Program-made: the position numbers and the translations under genes | Assembly: GCF_052857255.1 (NCBI RefSeq) | Contig: NC_135498.1 | Location: 158,395,124 to 158,459,123, forward strand | Direction: 5' to 3' | DNA from: Amblyomma americanum | Lineage: Eukaryota; Arthropoda; Arachnida; Ixodida; Ixodidae | Length of the DNA stretch: 64,000 nucleotides | Part shown: positions 11,115 through 20,700 of the stretch, piece after piece | Position numbering within the stretch: the stretch's first letter is position 1 | Layout: each line of letters opens with the position of its first letter | The notes under the pieces: generated by a model | Databases searched by the model: none | The model's input: the letters and a program-made list of their open reading frames with translations, nothing else | What the model was told of the DNA's origin: nothing

Positions 11115-11346
11115 TGCCGTGAATCTTTAGTGTTTGTTCATTCTTCAAAACTGCCGCCAAGCTGCTTTATCGGTTTGTTTGCCATGCAAGACGCTACCAG
11201 ATTTATCTCTATTGATCGCATTCAGACAGAACTGATTCTACGTTGTTTCAGAATGTGGGCGCAAGTCAGCCCAAATAAAGAGTTTTGTTTAGACACCATT
11301 TTAACAGCCTTTCTGCTTTGCGGACTGCAGTCACCACTTCGTGACA
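11115..11346 (+). repeat. gypsy-2 3' LTR
   Basis: It begins tgccgtgaatctttagtg and ends ttcgtgaca. Near its end it has caaataaagag, a likely polyadenylation signal (11269-11282). Compared with the 5' LTR it lacks an internal block of about 130 bp. Confidence 0.85.
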
Positions 11347-12680
11347 ATATGTTATCTTGGGAGGGGTGGACAACTCTGCCCGGTCTGGATGCCATTGCGG
11401 CCGTAAAAATGAAGAAAAAAGGTGTATCGTTAGAATGTCTTTCCATGGCGCCTGATACCCCCTGTTACTTGCTTAGCTAAGTTCCAGCTTAGAGTGTCTG
11501 TTCACCATGGAACTCGGAGTTGTCCGCGGGCACGAAGTCCGAGTACAGATCTCCGTTATTCATATCGCTTGCAAGCTCCGACGGTTTCCGTTGGCCATTC
11601 GCGTGCAAGTTCCCTCGGAACTACAGATATTATCGAACGGGTTGATGCTTCTAAGTGGATTTCCCCAATAGTCGTTGCTCGGAAAAATAAAGGCTACAAC
11701 TTCATGTGCGTGGATTCGCGTGAGCTAAACAAGCCTATTGTGGTTGACAGTTTCCCCTTGCCGCAAAGGGCAGAGTTCCTGCATAGCTTGTCCGGGTCAC
11801 GGTGTTTTTAGAAGTTGGACCTCACCTCGGCTTACCACCAAGTACCGCTTAGCCCCGACCGTCGGGAATGGACGACGTCATTGCCTATTGTGGCATTTTT
11901 CGCTTCAAACGAGTTTGCTTTGCCCTTCCTTCGGTTCCTTCACCTTTTCAGAAGATGATGCACTTAATACTGAAAGGATGCAGCGGGGCCCTTCTCTGCA
12001 TCGGGGACATTATAGTCCATGGCACCACCCGACAGGAACATCTAATCAACCTTCGTGCAGTTCTCCAGCGCCTGGTACAAGCCGGACCCAAGCTCAACCA
12101 AAAATCTGTCTTTGATGTCCCAAAGCTAACATTCTTGGGGCACGTTGTCAGCGGTGAAGGACAGCTTCCGCTTTGTTCTGCCACCGAGGCGATTACGAAG
12201 GCTCCAGCTCCGATCGGTGAGCTTCGTTCCCTCCTTGGACTTGCGGGTTCCTACTCCAAGTTTATTCCGCATTACTCCGATGTCGAGCCTCTGCGCGTTC
12301 TGTTTCGTGGAAGCGACTCCGCCTTCGCTTTTACCGCTGCAGCTGAATCAGGCTTCAAACTATCGCAATCCATGCTGACGTCGTGCAATGTACTGCATTT
12401 TTTTTACCCTGCCTTTCCTGTTGTCGTAAAGACTGACGTTTCGGAATATGGCCTTGGGGCGGTACTTCAGCAAGACGACGGCCATTCCGTGAAAACTGTT
12501 GCGAGTACTCTGTTCGCTAACGTGAGACCCTAGCTTCCATTCGGGCGTCCGAACGCTTGCACGTGTACTTGCGCGGCCGGCCTTTTGTTCTTTGAGCTGG
12601 TCACAGTGCACTTGTCACTTTGCTGCCGGAAAAACGAACGGGACATCGCCATTTGCGAATTTCAAGTTGGTCAGCTCGCC
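11347..12680 (+). pseudogene. gypsy-1 protease end, reverse transcriptase and RNase H
   Basis: After the gypsy-2 LTR the protease resumes with TTLPGLDAIAAV (about 11367). The RT begins near 11610 with TDIIERVDASKWISPIVVAR, MCVDSRELNKPIVVDSFPLP and, in another frame, KLDLTSAYHQVPLS. The catalytic loop reads CIGDIIV (about 12000-12020) instead of Y-x-D-D, so one catalytic Asp is lost. The thumb (SVFDVPKLTFLGHVVSGEG) and tether lead into RNase H (VVVKTDVSEYGLGAVLQQDD), which decays after about 12530. At least four frame changes occur. The family is the same K02A2.6-type as the gag part at 4494-5520. Confidence 0.87.
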
Positions 12681-12686
12681 TGTTGT

Positions 12687-12751
12687 GTAAATAGTACCGT
12701 AAATGGTACCGTAAATTGCCTGGGCTTGCGGTACTATACGGTACTATTTAC
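12687..12751. repeat. imperfect hairpin inserted between gypsy-1 RNase H and integrase
   Basis: The left arm, 12687-12711, is two copies of the 12-mer GTAAATRGTACC. The right arm, 12729-12751, is largely its reverse complement (cggtactatacggtactatt). The loop is about 17 bp. It interrupts otherwise recognisable gypsy-1 sequence and may be a tiny foldback insertion. Confidence 0.75.
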
Positions 12752-12764
12752 GGTTGTGCTTGCT

Positions 12765-13746
12765 ATCCCCAGCTATGAATTTACATGAGCTACAAGAGGT
12801 AACCATCAGCGACGAACTTGTGGCGCAGACCATGTAATTTATATCAGCGACATCGCCTGACAAGAAATCTCTGCCGCAAAATCTCGGACCATACTCTCTC
12901 CTATGCGTGGAGTTGTCCATTTTGCAGAGCTTATTGTGTCGAGGTGACATAGACGCAGTCCTGAAAGTTTGCAATAACGCCTCATGAACATCACGCACGA
13001 GTCCCATCCCGAAATCAACCGCACGAAGAGCCGACTACGAGAGCTTTACTGGTGGCCGCGAATGGACGATCACGTTGAAGAATTGATACGGCCATATTTT
13101 GTGTCAGTCATGTGACAAGTCGGCTCGGCTAGTTGCAGATCCTGTGCAACCTGCCGCCTTCCCAGACAACCAATGGGATAAGGTGGCCATTGACATCGTG
13201 GGGCCTTTCGGCCAAGCTCCTAGTGACTGTCGCTTCGCAATGGAGGTTTCATTCACTGAAACTCACAACTGCAACAGTTTAAGAATTTTTCATCAGGCTC
13301 CTTGCTTGTGAGGGTTATACTCAGCAGATTGTGCCTCATCACGGACCACAGTTCTCGTCTGCAGTTATGCAACTTTTCCTCCAGGAACGGGGGATACGCC
13401 ATTGCTACTCTTTCTTTTATCATCCCCAAGCCAATGGACTTGTCGAACGATTTAATAGGGATTTCAAGGCATATGTTCAGCTTGCTCTGTACGAACGACG
13501 TGACCTACGTACCGCTGTTGTGGATTACCTCGATGTCTACCGATGCACGCCACACGCCCCAACAGGAATCGCACCAGGCGTCCTGCTTCATGTCCGATTT
13601 TCCGCATAAAGGCTTAACGTCGTGAGCCTGCCGGATCAGTGCTTGTCCACAAATCCCACAAAAGCATTTAAGCCCCTGCAACAGAGGCTTGAGCAGAAGC
13701 AATCCAAGTATAAGCTTTATGCGGACCACCGGAGTGGAGCCGAGCA
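12765..13746 (+). pseudogene. gypsy-1 integrase
   Basis: The sequence reads ELQEVTISDELVAQT and DKKSLPQNLGPYSLLCVELS, then a decayed zinc domain ending in LYCQSCDKSARLVADP-like sequence. The catalytic core shows DKVAIDIVGPFGQAPSDCRF (first Asp). The second catalytic site reads PHHGPQF, where Asp is expected instead of the first His. The Glu site is kept in PQANGLVERFNRDF, followed by VQLALYERRDLRTAVVDYL and TPHAPTGIAPGVLLH. Sequence after 13620 (LEQKQSKYKLYADHRSGAEQ) is the usual C-terminal linker and stops at 13746, where the long-inverted-repeat element begins. A short stretch resembling the next part of the protein appears beyond that element at 18523-18570. Confidence 0.85.
13743..13746 (+). 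repeat. 4-bp target-site duplication AGCA, left copy
   Basis: AGCA directly precedes the left arm (gggtcattcc at 13747) and is repeated at 18507-18510 directly after the right arm. Confidence 0.6.
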
Positions 13747-14449
13747 GGGTCATTCCACGCCAAACGTCCCACACTTTGCGCTCGACCATCTCCAATTTGT
13801 TAAAAAAAATATTCATGGAAACTTATCCTAATGTGCGTAATGAAAGCCTGAAAAACTCTTGGCGAAAAATTTTTTTTCGTGAGGTGAGGGAAGTTTGAAT
13901 ATTTAGAAAAGGCGAGAAACCAGGCACTGCTCAATAATTAAGAAAAATTTAAATATATATAAATCACTTCAAAATTTTGTTCATTAACATTTTCGCAGAC
14001 TCTCGCTTTCAGTATAATTCGGAGCATGCACCTTTAACGGTATAAGTATTTTTTAAAAATCGAAGAAAAGTATGAAAGTGTGCCAATTTGTCATTTTTTG
14101 TTTTACATATCAGCTGGCTTTCGGAAATTCTGAAATAGCCGTTTTCTTTCTCTGTATGTCTAGTATATATAATAAATGTTAAAGGTGATGAAACTGTATA
14201 CATCAAAGCAAAAAAAAATACTAATGTTGCAAAAAGTGCGTTCTCAGCCAAAAACAGTCCTTAATTTCACTTTGAGGTTGTCCAAGTAAAAATACAAAGA
14301 AAAGCGGCTTACGTAGAACCGTTTGTTGCCTTTCATTTTTGAATTTTTTATCGAGGTGACTTTTGTTTAAAGCGAGAATAGAATTTGTGAATTTGAGCTC
14401 TCGCGCCGCAAGTTGCGTTGTCTTTCAACGCCTCTTCACCGCAGAACAC
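13747..14449 (+). repeat. left arm of the long inverted repeat
   Basis: About 703 bp, AT-rich in the middle. No open frame of interest. Confidence 0.9.
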
Positions 14450-14498
14450 GCCACCTGGCATGACACAACACTTGTCGACAGATCTAATGATGGTAGTG

Positions 14499-16485
14499 GT
14501 TTTTTTTATTAAAATAATAGTAAAAAGGAAGGAAAAGATTTTTGGCCCCGGGATCTGCCATCGATACTGAAGCACCTGAGCTGGGGCAGCGGAAATAAAG
14601 GATAGCAGGCAGAATGGAGAAATGAAATGAAAGAGTTGAGGGGACATGAAGAGAGGATAGGGGAGGAGTAATATGTACAAACTATTTACGCAATAAGAAA
14701 TGTGTCCAGGTTGTGTGCGTTATTAGTCCATTTTAGAGGAATTAAAAACACACGCGCACAGCACTGTGTTGGCTACAACTGGAGTGGGGCGTCCAGTTAT
14801 TAATCGTTCAAGGTAGAACTCGCGGAGCGTTTGGTCACTGCATGTAACTACCTGACGGAGAACAGACAGGACGTCAAGCGCGTGTGTTCGAGGAATGCAC
14901 AGAGGCTTACCAAAGTTCGCTCACGAGTGTGCGCACTGCCCTGCGGCCACAATAGCGTCTTGATGGAATCTGGTAGTATGCCCTGCGCCCTATAGGCCGC
15001 GAGCATATCGCGACGAGCATCGGCGAACGCGGCACAGTGAAGGAGCAGGTGTTCTAGTGTTTCCACTGCACCGCATCCGTAACACATCACTCGTCGAGAT
15101 TCTGTGACGCACCCGTCGTTCCCCGGGCCACAAGCAGCCAAGGCGCGCGCGGAGGATCATTGCACGTTGTGACCGTGTAAGTGCGCGACAGCTGGTGATA
15201 CTGTCGATGCGCTCACCTCCTGCGATGCGTGGGTCGGGGTGCTGCCTTCGGAGATGGTCGTGGATGGCCGCACGCACGTCCTCCAGCGCAAGGGGCAGAT
15301 CGCTGGCAGGTAGTTGGTGTGCAGCGGTCGCGAGGTCGTCCGCTTCTTCGTTGCCGGCGATGCCGCAGTGACCGGGCACCCACTGTGCACGCACGGCACA
15401 TGCTCTCTGCGCGAGGCGCTCGATGCGCAAGCGAATTTCCCGCACTAGTGGGGTACCGCGGCCGTTAGATTGCAGGTGGCTGAGGGCGACGCGGGAGTCG
15501 CACCGCAGAGCACTCCTGGGCGGCGGAGGGCCGAGGGCGAGCAGCAGGTCCAGCCCGGGCCGGATCCCCATCAACTCCGCCGTGGTGGAGGAGCACAGGA
15601 AGGTTGCGTGTTGCTGGCTGTGCAGTCGCAGGGCGGGGATGCTAGCCGCCGCAGCAAGGGAGCAGCTGTCTCGGGCCACTGAGCCGTCGGTGTACACGAG
15701 GAGATGGTCCTGGAGCTCCTCGTGTATGACGGCTCTGACCAGCTGCTGCACAGCACTGAGGGGTGTGCTCCACTTTCCCGCAATGCCGACGATCTCTCGC
15801 TGTACCTCCGGGGCAGCAGGCCAGGGCGCGCAGGAGCCGTAGGGGTGTGGGCCTTGTGTCAATTGCTCATACTCGAGTAGCGCCGCGCCCATTTGTGAGC
15901 GCGTTTGCGAGAGCATACGCTGCAGCAGCGAGCCGCCGTCCGGTGCGCGGTGAAGCCGGTCGATGTGGTTCAGTGCCCTGCGCGCTGCTTGGAGCTCAAG
16001 TGGCCACGCTCCTGCGTCGGCCAACGTTGCGGCGCACTGCGAGTTTTTGGGCCGGCATAGGCACATGCGCAGGGACTTGCGGTGCTGGAGCTCGAGTTTC
16101 TTCCAGCACGGCTTGTGCACCGTGACGAGCGGCCGCGCATAGAGCACCGCCCCCAAAGCTGCGGCATTGTATAGCCGCAGCGCGGCTTGCTGGGAGATGC
16201 CCTGGCCTCGAGAGGTGAGCTTGTGCGCGGCGGCGGTGATTCTCTTCATCTGCAGACAGGCCTTGGTCGCCGCGGGGCGGAAGGAAAGGCGCCAGTCGAT
16301 GTCCAGGCCAAGGTACCGCACCGATTTACGCCAAGGAATCGGAGTCCCGTCCAGTGACAGTGGCGCAAGGTTCGCGCGCGAGTGCGAAACGCAGGCCATG
16401 GCCACCGATTTGTTCGCGCTCAGTGACAGACCAAGGCCGCGCAAGCTGGCATCGATTGCGAGTCAGAGAAGCCAGAGAATAACTT
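14499..16485 (-). mobile_element. LINE-b, 5'-truncated, inside the long-inverted-repeat element
   Basis: The 3' end is the T-run at 14500-14508 (poly-A on the minus strand), followed by about 350 bp of 3' UTR. Coding sequence is read leftward from about 16485. The truncation falls just after the RT active site, since the frame opens with a VILW-like remnant. RNase H and a C-terminal zinc motif are present, which places it in the I/R1-like group that carries RNase H. Confidence 0.85.
14845..16444 (-). pseudogene. LINE-b RT thumb, RNase H and C-terminal zinc region
   Basis: A 484-codon open frame (14990-16444) starts in the RT after the active site (LRGLGLSLSANKSVAMA, RYLGLDIDWRLSF). RNase H follows with its catalytic residues in place: VYTDGSV (Asp 253), TAELMG (Glu 290), CDSRVA (Asp 316) and GNEEADD (near residue 364). 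WVPGHCGIAGNEEADDLA is the classic RNase H end. The C-terminal Cys/His region (MCYGCGAVETLEHLLLHC) is found in a shifted frame at 14848-15141, so there is one frameshift near 15100. The codon use is GC-rich compared with the surroundings. RNase H would remove the RNA template during reverse transcription. Initiation at 16444 is not real, since the frame continues upstream. Confidence 0.9.
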
Positions 16486-16738
16486 CAGTTTCCCGTCGTT
16501 CGCTGCCGTAGATTTTTAGGGCTGGAACTACAGAAGATCGATCGTATTTGCTTTCGACGTTCGAACAGACCCGTTTTGGTGCGGGGTTGCCAAGGGAAGA
16601 AAAAAGTGCTGGTAGTTTAGCTCTGGTTAACCCTGGTCGAAAGCGAAAAGTTGCATCTCCCTGGCTACGTCTGCGGTCGAGCGACTGGCGGTTTCCTCAT
16701 TTTTTTCATTCGTTAAACATTTTGCTTTCATCGAAGCG

Positions 16739-16881
16739 ACATTAAAGGCGCTCACACAAGACAGTATACATTTAATATAGCTTCGGTCATATTTACAACT
16801 GTATTATTGCTCGTTGTATGTGGGGATATGGAACCAAATCCTGTTCCAAGTGACGCCCAAAGCCTGCAGATAACTTCATAA
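16739..16881 (+). pseudogene. 5' coding start of a CR1-like LINE with a 2A-like motif
   Basis: The frame reads a hydrophobic stretch (FNIASVIFTTVLLLVVC) followed by GDMEPNPVP (16822-16848) and a stop at 16879. The consensus of 2A-like translational recoding motifs is G-D-x-E-x-N-P-G-P. Known CR1-type LINEs of invertebrates carry such motifs just after an N-terminal hydrophobic segment. Here the final Gly-Pro is replaced by Val-Pro, so ribosome skipping would be lost. The coding sequence ends almost at once, so this is a fragment. The identification rests on one motif in the right context. Confidence 0.5.
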
Positions 16882-16977
16882 AGGCAAATTGAAAAAGAAA
16901 TTAGTTTTTGGGAAAAAGAAAATGGAGCAATGAGAAGCAGGCGTCATTCCTTTTTTAAAAATAAAACTTTAATTTTC

Positions 16978-17135
16978 CTTCCCTTAAGGAGTGATGCGTG
17001 CGTCCACCGAGATATGTGAGACAGGCGTAATTTTCTCTCTTTAAAACCAATTTTCATTTCATTTTCCATCCCTTACGGGCGCGGTTCCAGTGTCCACCGA
17101 GATATGCGAGACAGGCGTCATTTCCTTCTTTGACT
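16978..17135 (+). mobile_element. two consecutive Ruka SINE tail fragments
   Basis: Two blocks with cgtccaccgagatatgtgag (16999-17030) and tgtccaccgagatatgcgag (17091-17110) each resemble the 3' tail of the copy at 6017 (tgtccacgatatatgagaca). The tRNA-like heads are absent. This may be a tandem tail duplication or two truncated copies. Confidence 0.75.
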
Positions 17136-17879
17136 TCTAGCTACATTCAAGGTCAAATTTGCGGCCCCGCTGGCAGCTCGCAAAGCTGGCGTGGTGCAGC
17201 TTTTCGCTTCAAAACAAGGGTATTCAGCGTGCTGTCTCACATGGACCACGAGGAGGGATGACCGGCTGGCATCACAAGTCCTTTATTTGTATCCGAATAA
17301 GATCGCGAAGAGCGAGCGCATCCGAGCGCGCGTGAAGGAGCGAAGTGCAGAACTGCGGCGAGTAACGCAAGACGCGCAGGCGGTGAACGCGGTCCGCTCG
17401 CGCATTGGGTGCGTCGCTCACATGAAGGAGGTGCTCCGCCAGCATAGTGGCCCGTCTACAGTTGTCGCTTGAGTATTACTGCAGAAATTACACTGACTAA
17501 ATCAAATAAAACCAATACATCACATCGGAAACAACCGGGCATGAGCCCCTGACAGCCACAAGGGTCAGGTACCACGACGTGGTGCTGCTGCGTCGCGGAT
17601 GGTTTCAACACCGGATCCTTCTGGTCATGTCCAGATCGGCGTCTCACAAGCTCATGCTGGTGCTTATGTATGTCATGGCGCTGACAACAATGACTCTGCG
17701 ACAGAACCACACTGAACAATTATAGCTTACTTGGGCATGTGCCGCCCCGGGAGTGTTAAGAAAATCTTTTCCCACGAATACCTGTTCAACTACTCAACGT
17801 TCCCTTGATTGCCTGCAGTGCAAATCTCACTTAAGAGCATACACTCTACATTTCGTCTGACCAGACTGCCAGTAGTATT
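17136..17879. other. unassigned sequence inside the long-inverted-repeat element
   Basis: One open frame (17191-17472, 93 codons, plus strand) has an Arg-rich helical stretch (RIRARVKERSAELRRVTQDA). I do not recognise a family. Nothing else is visible. Confidence 0.45.
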
Positions 17880-18506
17880 GTGCTCTGCGGTGAAGAGGCG
17901 TAAAGAGACGACGCAATTTGCTGCGCGAGAGCTCAACTTAAAGAATTCTTTTCTTACTTTGAACAAAAATTACCTCAATAAAAATTTCAACAATGAAAGG
18001 AATTAAACTGTTCTCGCTATTGTTTGTATTTTTACTTGGACCACCTCAGGGTGAAATTAACGACTGTTTTTGGCTCAGAACGCACTTTTTGCAATCTTAG
18101 TATTTTTTTACAAAACGGCTATTTCCGAATTTGCGAGAGCGAGCTGATAATTAAAACAAAAAACGACAAAAATGATACAATTTTATACTTTTCTTCGATT
18201 TTTTAAAAATACTTATACCATATAAAGGTGCATGCTCCAAATCAGAATGAAAGCGAGAAACTGTAAATGTTAATGAACAAAATTACGAAATTTTTCTAAA
18301 AATTTGAATTATTTATTAATTATTGAGCAGTGCCTAGTTTCTCGCCCTTTCTAAATATTCAAACTGCCCTCACCTCCGGAAAAAAAATTTTCAGCAAAAG
18401 TATTTCAGGCTTTCGTTACGCACACTAGGATAAGTTTCCATGAATTTTTTTAACCAATTGGAGATGCTCGAGCGCAACGTCTGCGACGTTTGGCGTGGAA
18501 TGACCC
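17880..18506 (-). repeat. right arm of the long inverted repeat
   Basis: Reverse complement of 13747-14449 over about 627 bp. The difference in arm length comes from several deletions. Confidence 0.9.
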
Positions 18507-18597
18507 AGCACCTATAATTCTGATCGGCGAGTAGGTTCTAGTTCGCAAGTAGACAGTACGAGGGATGCTCAGCGACTGCACCCTAGTGCCGACAAGT
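18507..18597 (+). pseudogene. possible gypsy-1 continuation after the inverted-repeat element
   Basis: One frame reads VLVRK-stop-TVRGML (18532-18570), which resembles the C-terminal tail expected directly after the integrase linker that ends at 13746. The stretch is short and contains stops. It is then cut by LINE-c. Confidence 0.35.
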
Positions 18598-20700
18598 ACA
18601 GAGAGAGAGAGAAAGAGAAGCTCTTTAATGAGAAGTAACAGAATATAGCCGGCGTTTAAAAATCGCTGGCACGCTACTCTGCGCGAGGAAGGAAATTTGG
18701 GAGGTAAAGGTAGAAGGAGAGTGGTGCGGAAAAGATAAAATATAACAAATAAAAAGTGGCGAAGATAAAATGTAGTCATTATATACGTACTAAGGTGCGT
18801 CAGCGAATAATGATGTTACAGACGAAATGATTAAGTGCATAATCCGGCAAATGCGCTAAAAAATCTCATTGCGTGAAGAATGTGTGATGATAACATGTAA
18901 AGTGAAATTACACCTTTTCAAGATGTCCAGTATCCTTCAAATATGCAAATGAAAAGTTCATTCAATATCTCTGTTGCCTAGCGCAGGCTACGGGAACTAA
19001 AACACTGTCCATTGTTCGATGCATTGGGAAGAGCTTCTTCCTGCAATGTTCATTGTACGCACGCTCGTCAGCGTTTGCAGCCCACTCAAGCAGCATATGT
19101 TCCAGAATTTTGATCGAGCCGCAGTTGTCACAAAGCGGACTGTTCATTTGACCAAAACGGTATAGCAAGCAGTTGGTGAATGCAGCGTTCAGGCGCAGTA
19201 GGTGATAAAGTGTTTCCAGATGTCGAGGAATTTTGGGTGGGAGTCTAGATCTGAGATGTGGTTCGACTGAGTGCAGAAATTGGTACCGATATGTCCACAC
19301 GCTCCAGAGCCGATACGTTGATTCGGAAACAAATATTTTGGCCATTTGGACGCATCAAATTTCGTGAAGGTCCGAATGTATTTCCGATGTTGGTGGTTAT
19401 TACGGGCCACTTCGTCTGTTTTTTCATTGGCCAGAATGCCACAGTGTGCTGGAATCAACCGAAATGTTATGCAGTGGCCTGCGACAATAAGCAATATTAT
19501 GTAGATACCCGATGTCAAGGATAATGGGCTCATGATTGGTGTTCTTGAGCAGGCTAGACATGACATGCAGGGATGATTTGGGGTTCGTAAAGGTAACCGA
19601 TCGGCAAGGGAGTCCGGCGCAGGATATCAGAAAAAGATTCTTTAATGCTGTGAAGCTCAGCTGTCGTAGAGGATGTCTTCCACAGGAATAGGTTACTTGA
19701 GTAGTTAACCCGTCGGTGAAGATGTGAGTGTGGGACGTATATTCCTCGGCTAAGTATGCTAGAATAGCTTGCAGAAGTAATGGCTGTGGCACGCGGCTCT
19801 TTGCATTCACACCTGGAATAAACCCATTCACCTCTAGAGACGAGAGTGACCAGGGTGGAATGGACAGAGGTAGTAGTTTCTGTGAGTAATTAATAGTGGG
19901 GAGGGGTAGAAGGTGCACAGCTTGGCCAAAGCCAGAGTTGTAGCGAGTTACCTGGACATGGTGTAGGAAGTACTTCTTCCCTTGAATGACGCGGTGGAGG
20001 TGGGTACGCATAGTTTCCTGGCTGGCAATCACATCCGGCGCGAAATAGCCTGCTTCCGCTGCTGTTCCTTATGCAGAGGAACCCTTTGGAAGGCCAAGGC
20101 ATATCCGCATGCAGTTGTTCCACGCGGCCTCGAGAATCTTGTTTGTTAGAGACAATAGCGCAAAAGTCCGTCAACGTAGGCTCTTTCCAGCAGAACCATT
20201 GAACGGCAGTTGCTGCCCCACCGTGTTCGCGCTATGAACATGAAAACTTGCCATGATGCACTGATCCTCTCGCGAAGTTTTTTATCGGAGGTGACCACGA
20301 GATATTACTGTCTATCACCACAACTAGCAATCGCTGTGATCGTACAAAAGGTAGTGACCGTCCACCTAGGAGGAGCGGATACCTCACCGTCGTTTTTCTT
20401 GAAAATGCAATGGAAACACTTTTTTGGGGCGAGAGACGAAGACCATGGGTGTCCAGGCACATCGAGTTATGCAGTAACGCTCTCTCAAGACGTTGCTGAG
20501 TAATATAGCGCGAACGTTACGCGTTCCAGATACAGATAAGTCATTTCCATAAATCGTTATGCGCACTCCTCGCAGAAGGTTTCTTGTTATGTGTATAGGG
20601 TAATATTGAACAAGAGAGGGCTGAGCACCGCTCCCTGAGGTATGCCTCTCTCCACTGCGTGAAGGAGCGTTTGGTAATTTAGAGTTCACATAAAAATTTG
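18598..20700 (-). mobile_element. LINE-c, 5'-truncated RNase H-bearing LINE
   Basis: The 3' end lies at the left, where a purine run (gagagagagagaaagagaag, about 18601-18622) is a (CT)n tail on the minus strand. A similar (CT)n tail ends the LINE at 36640-37400. Coding remnants run leftward from 20700 to 18962. It abuts the last recognisable gypsy-1 piece. Confidence 0.78.
18962..20700 (-). pseudogene. LINE-c RT palm, thumb, RNase H and zinc region
   Basis: From the right, the minus strand reads VERGIPQGAVLSPLLFNITL (about 20640), the RT motif before the active site. The active site is damaged (ITIYGNDLSV where Y-A-D-D is expected). LDTHGLRLSPQKSVSIAFSR follows. A degenerate RNase H is seen at 19424-20032 (HIFTDGL) and 19400-19450 (LIPAHCGILANEKTDEVA). 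The C-terminal segment 18962-19345 has PPKIPRHLETLYHLLRLNAA and a Cys/His motif (CDNCGSIKILEHMLLEWA) in which the last Cys is lost. At least five frame changes make it dead. The layout matches R1/LOA-like elements of the I group. Confidence 0.82.

Larger units (their letters stand above)
6939..11346 (+). mobile_element. gypsy-2, Ty3/gypsy LTR retrotransposon nested in gypsy-1
   Basis: The two ends carry related LTRs, at 6939-7236 and 11115-11346. The left LTR begins tgccgcgaatatttagtgtt, the right one tgccgtgaatctttagtgtt. The right LTR ends ttcgtgaca, which is an imperfect inverted match to the start. The flanking 4-mers are GTAT (6935-6938) and ATAT (11347-11350), a possible 4-bp target duplication with one change. 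The interior carries reverse transcriptase, RNase H, integrase and a chromodomain-side tail, but gag and protease are missing. The 5' LTR is joined directly to sequence just upstream of the RT domain. A LINE (7951-9121) interrupts the RT/RNase H boundary. Several frameshifts make the copy inactive. Confidence 0.88.
13747..18506. mobile_element. 4.8-kb long-inverted-repeat (foldback) element inserted in gypsy-1
   Basis: The left arm (13747-14449) and the reverse complement of the right arm (17880-18506) are clearly the same sequence with scattered substitutions and indels. Both start gggtcattccacgccaaacg at the outer end and run to cgcctcttcaccgcag at the inner end. AGCA flanks both outer ends, consistent with a 4-bp target duplication. 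The interior (14450-17879) holds a minus-strand LINE, the 5' piece of another LINE, Ruka tail fragments and unassigned sequence, but no transposase I can name. Such arms are typical of cut-and-paste transposons with long terminal inverted repeats or of foldback elements. The superfamily cannot be decided from what I see. Confidence 0.85.

Noticed and set aside
15423..15842. Plus-strand 139-codon frame over LINE-b
   Set aside because: It is the antisense shadow of the GC-rich RNase H frame.
13747..18506. Polinton/Maverick-type giant element
   Set aside because: The length is only 4.8 kb, and no polymerase, integrase or capsid frame belongs to the interior.
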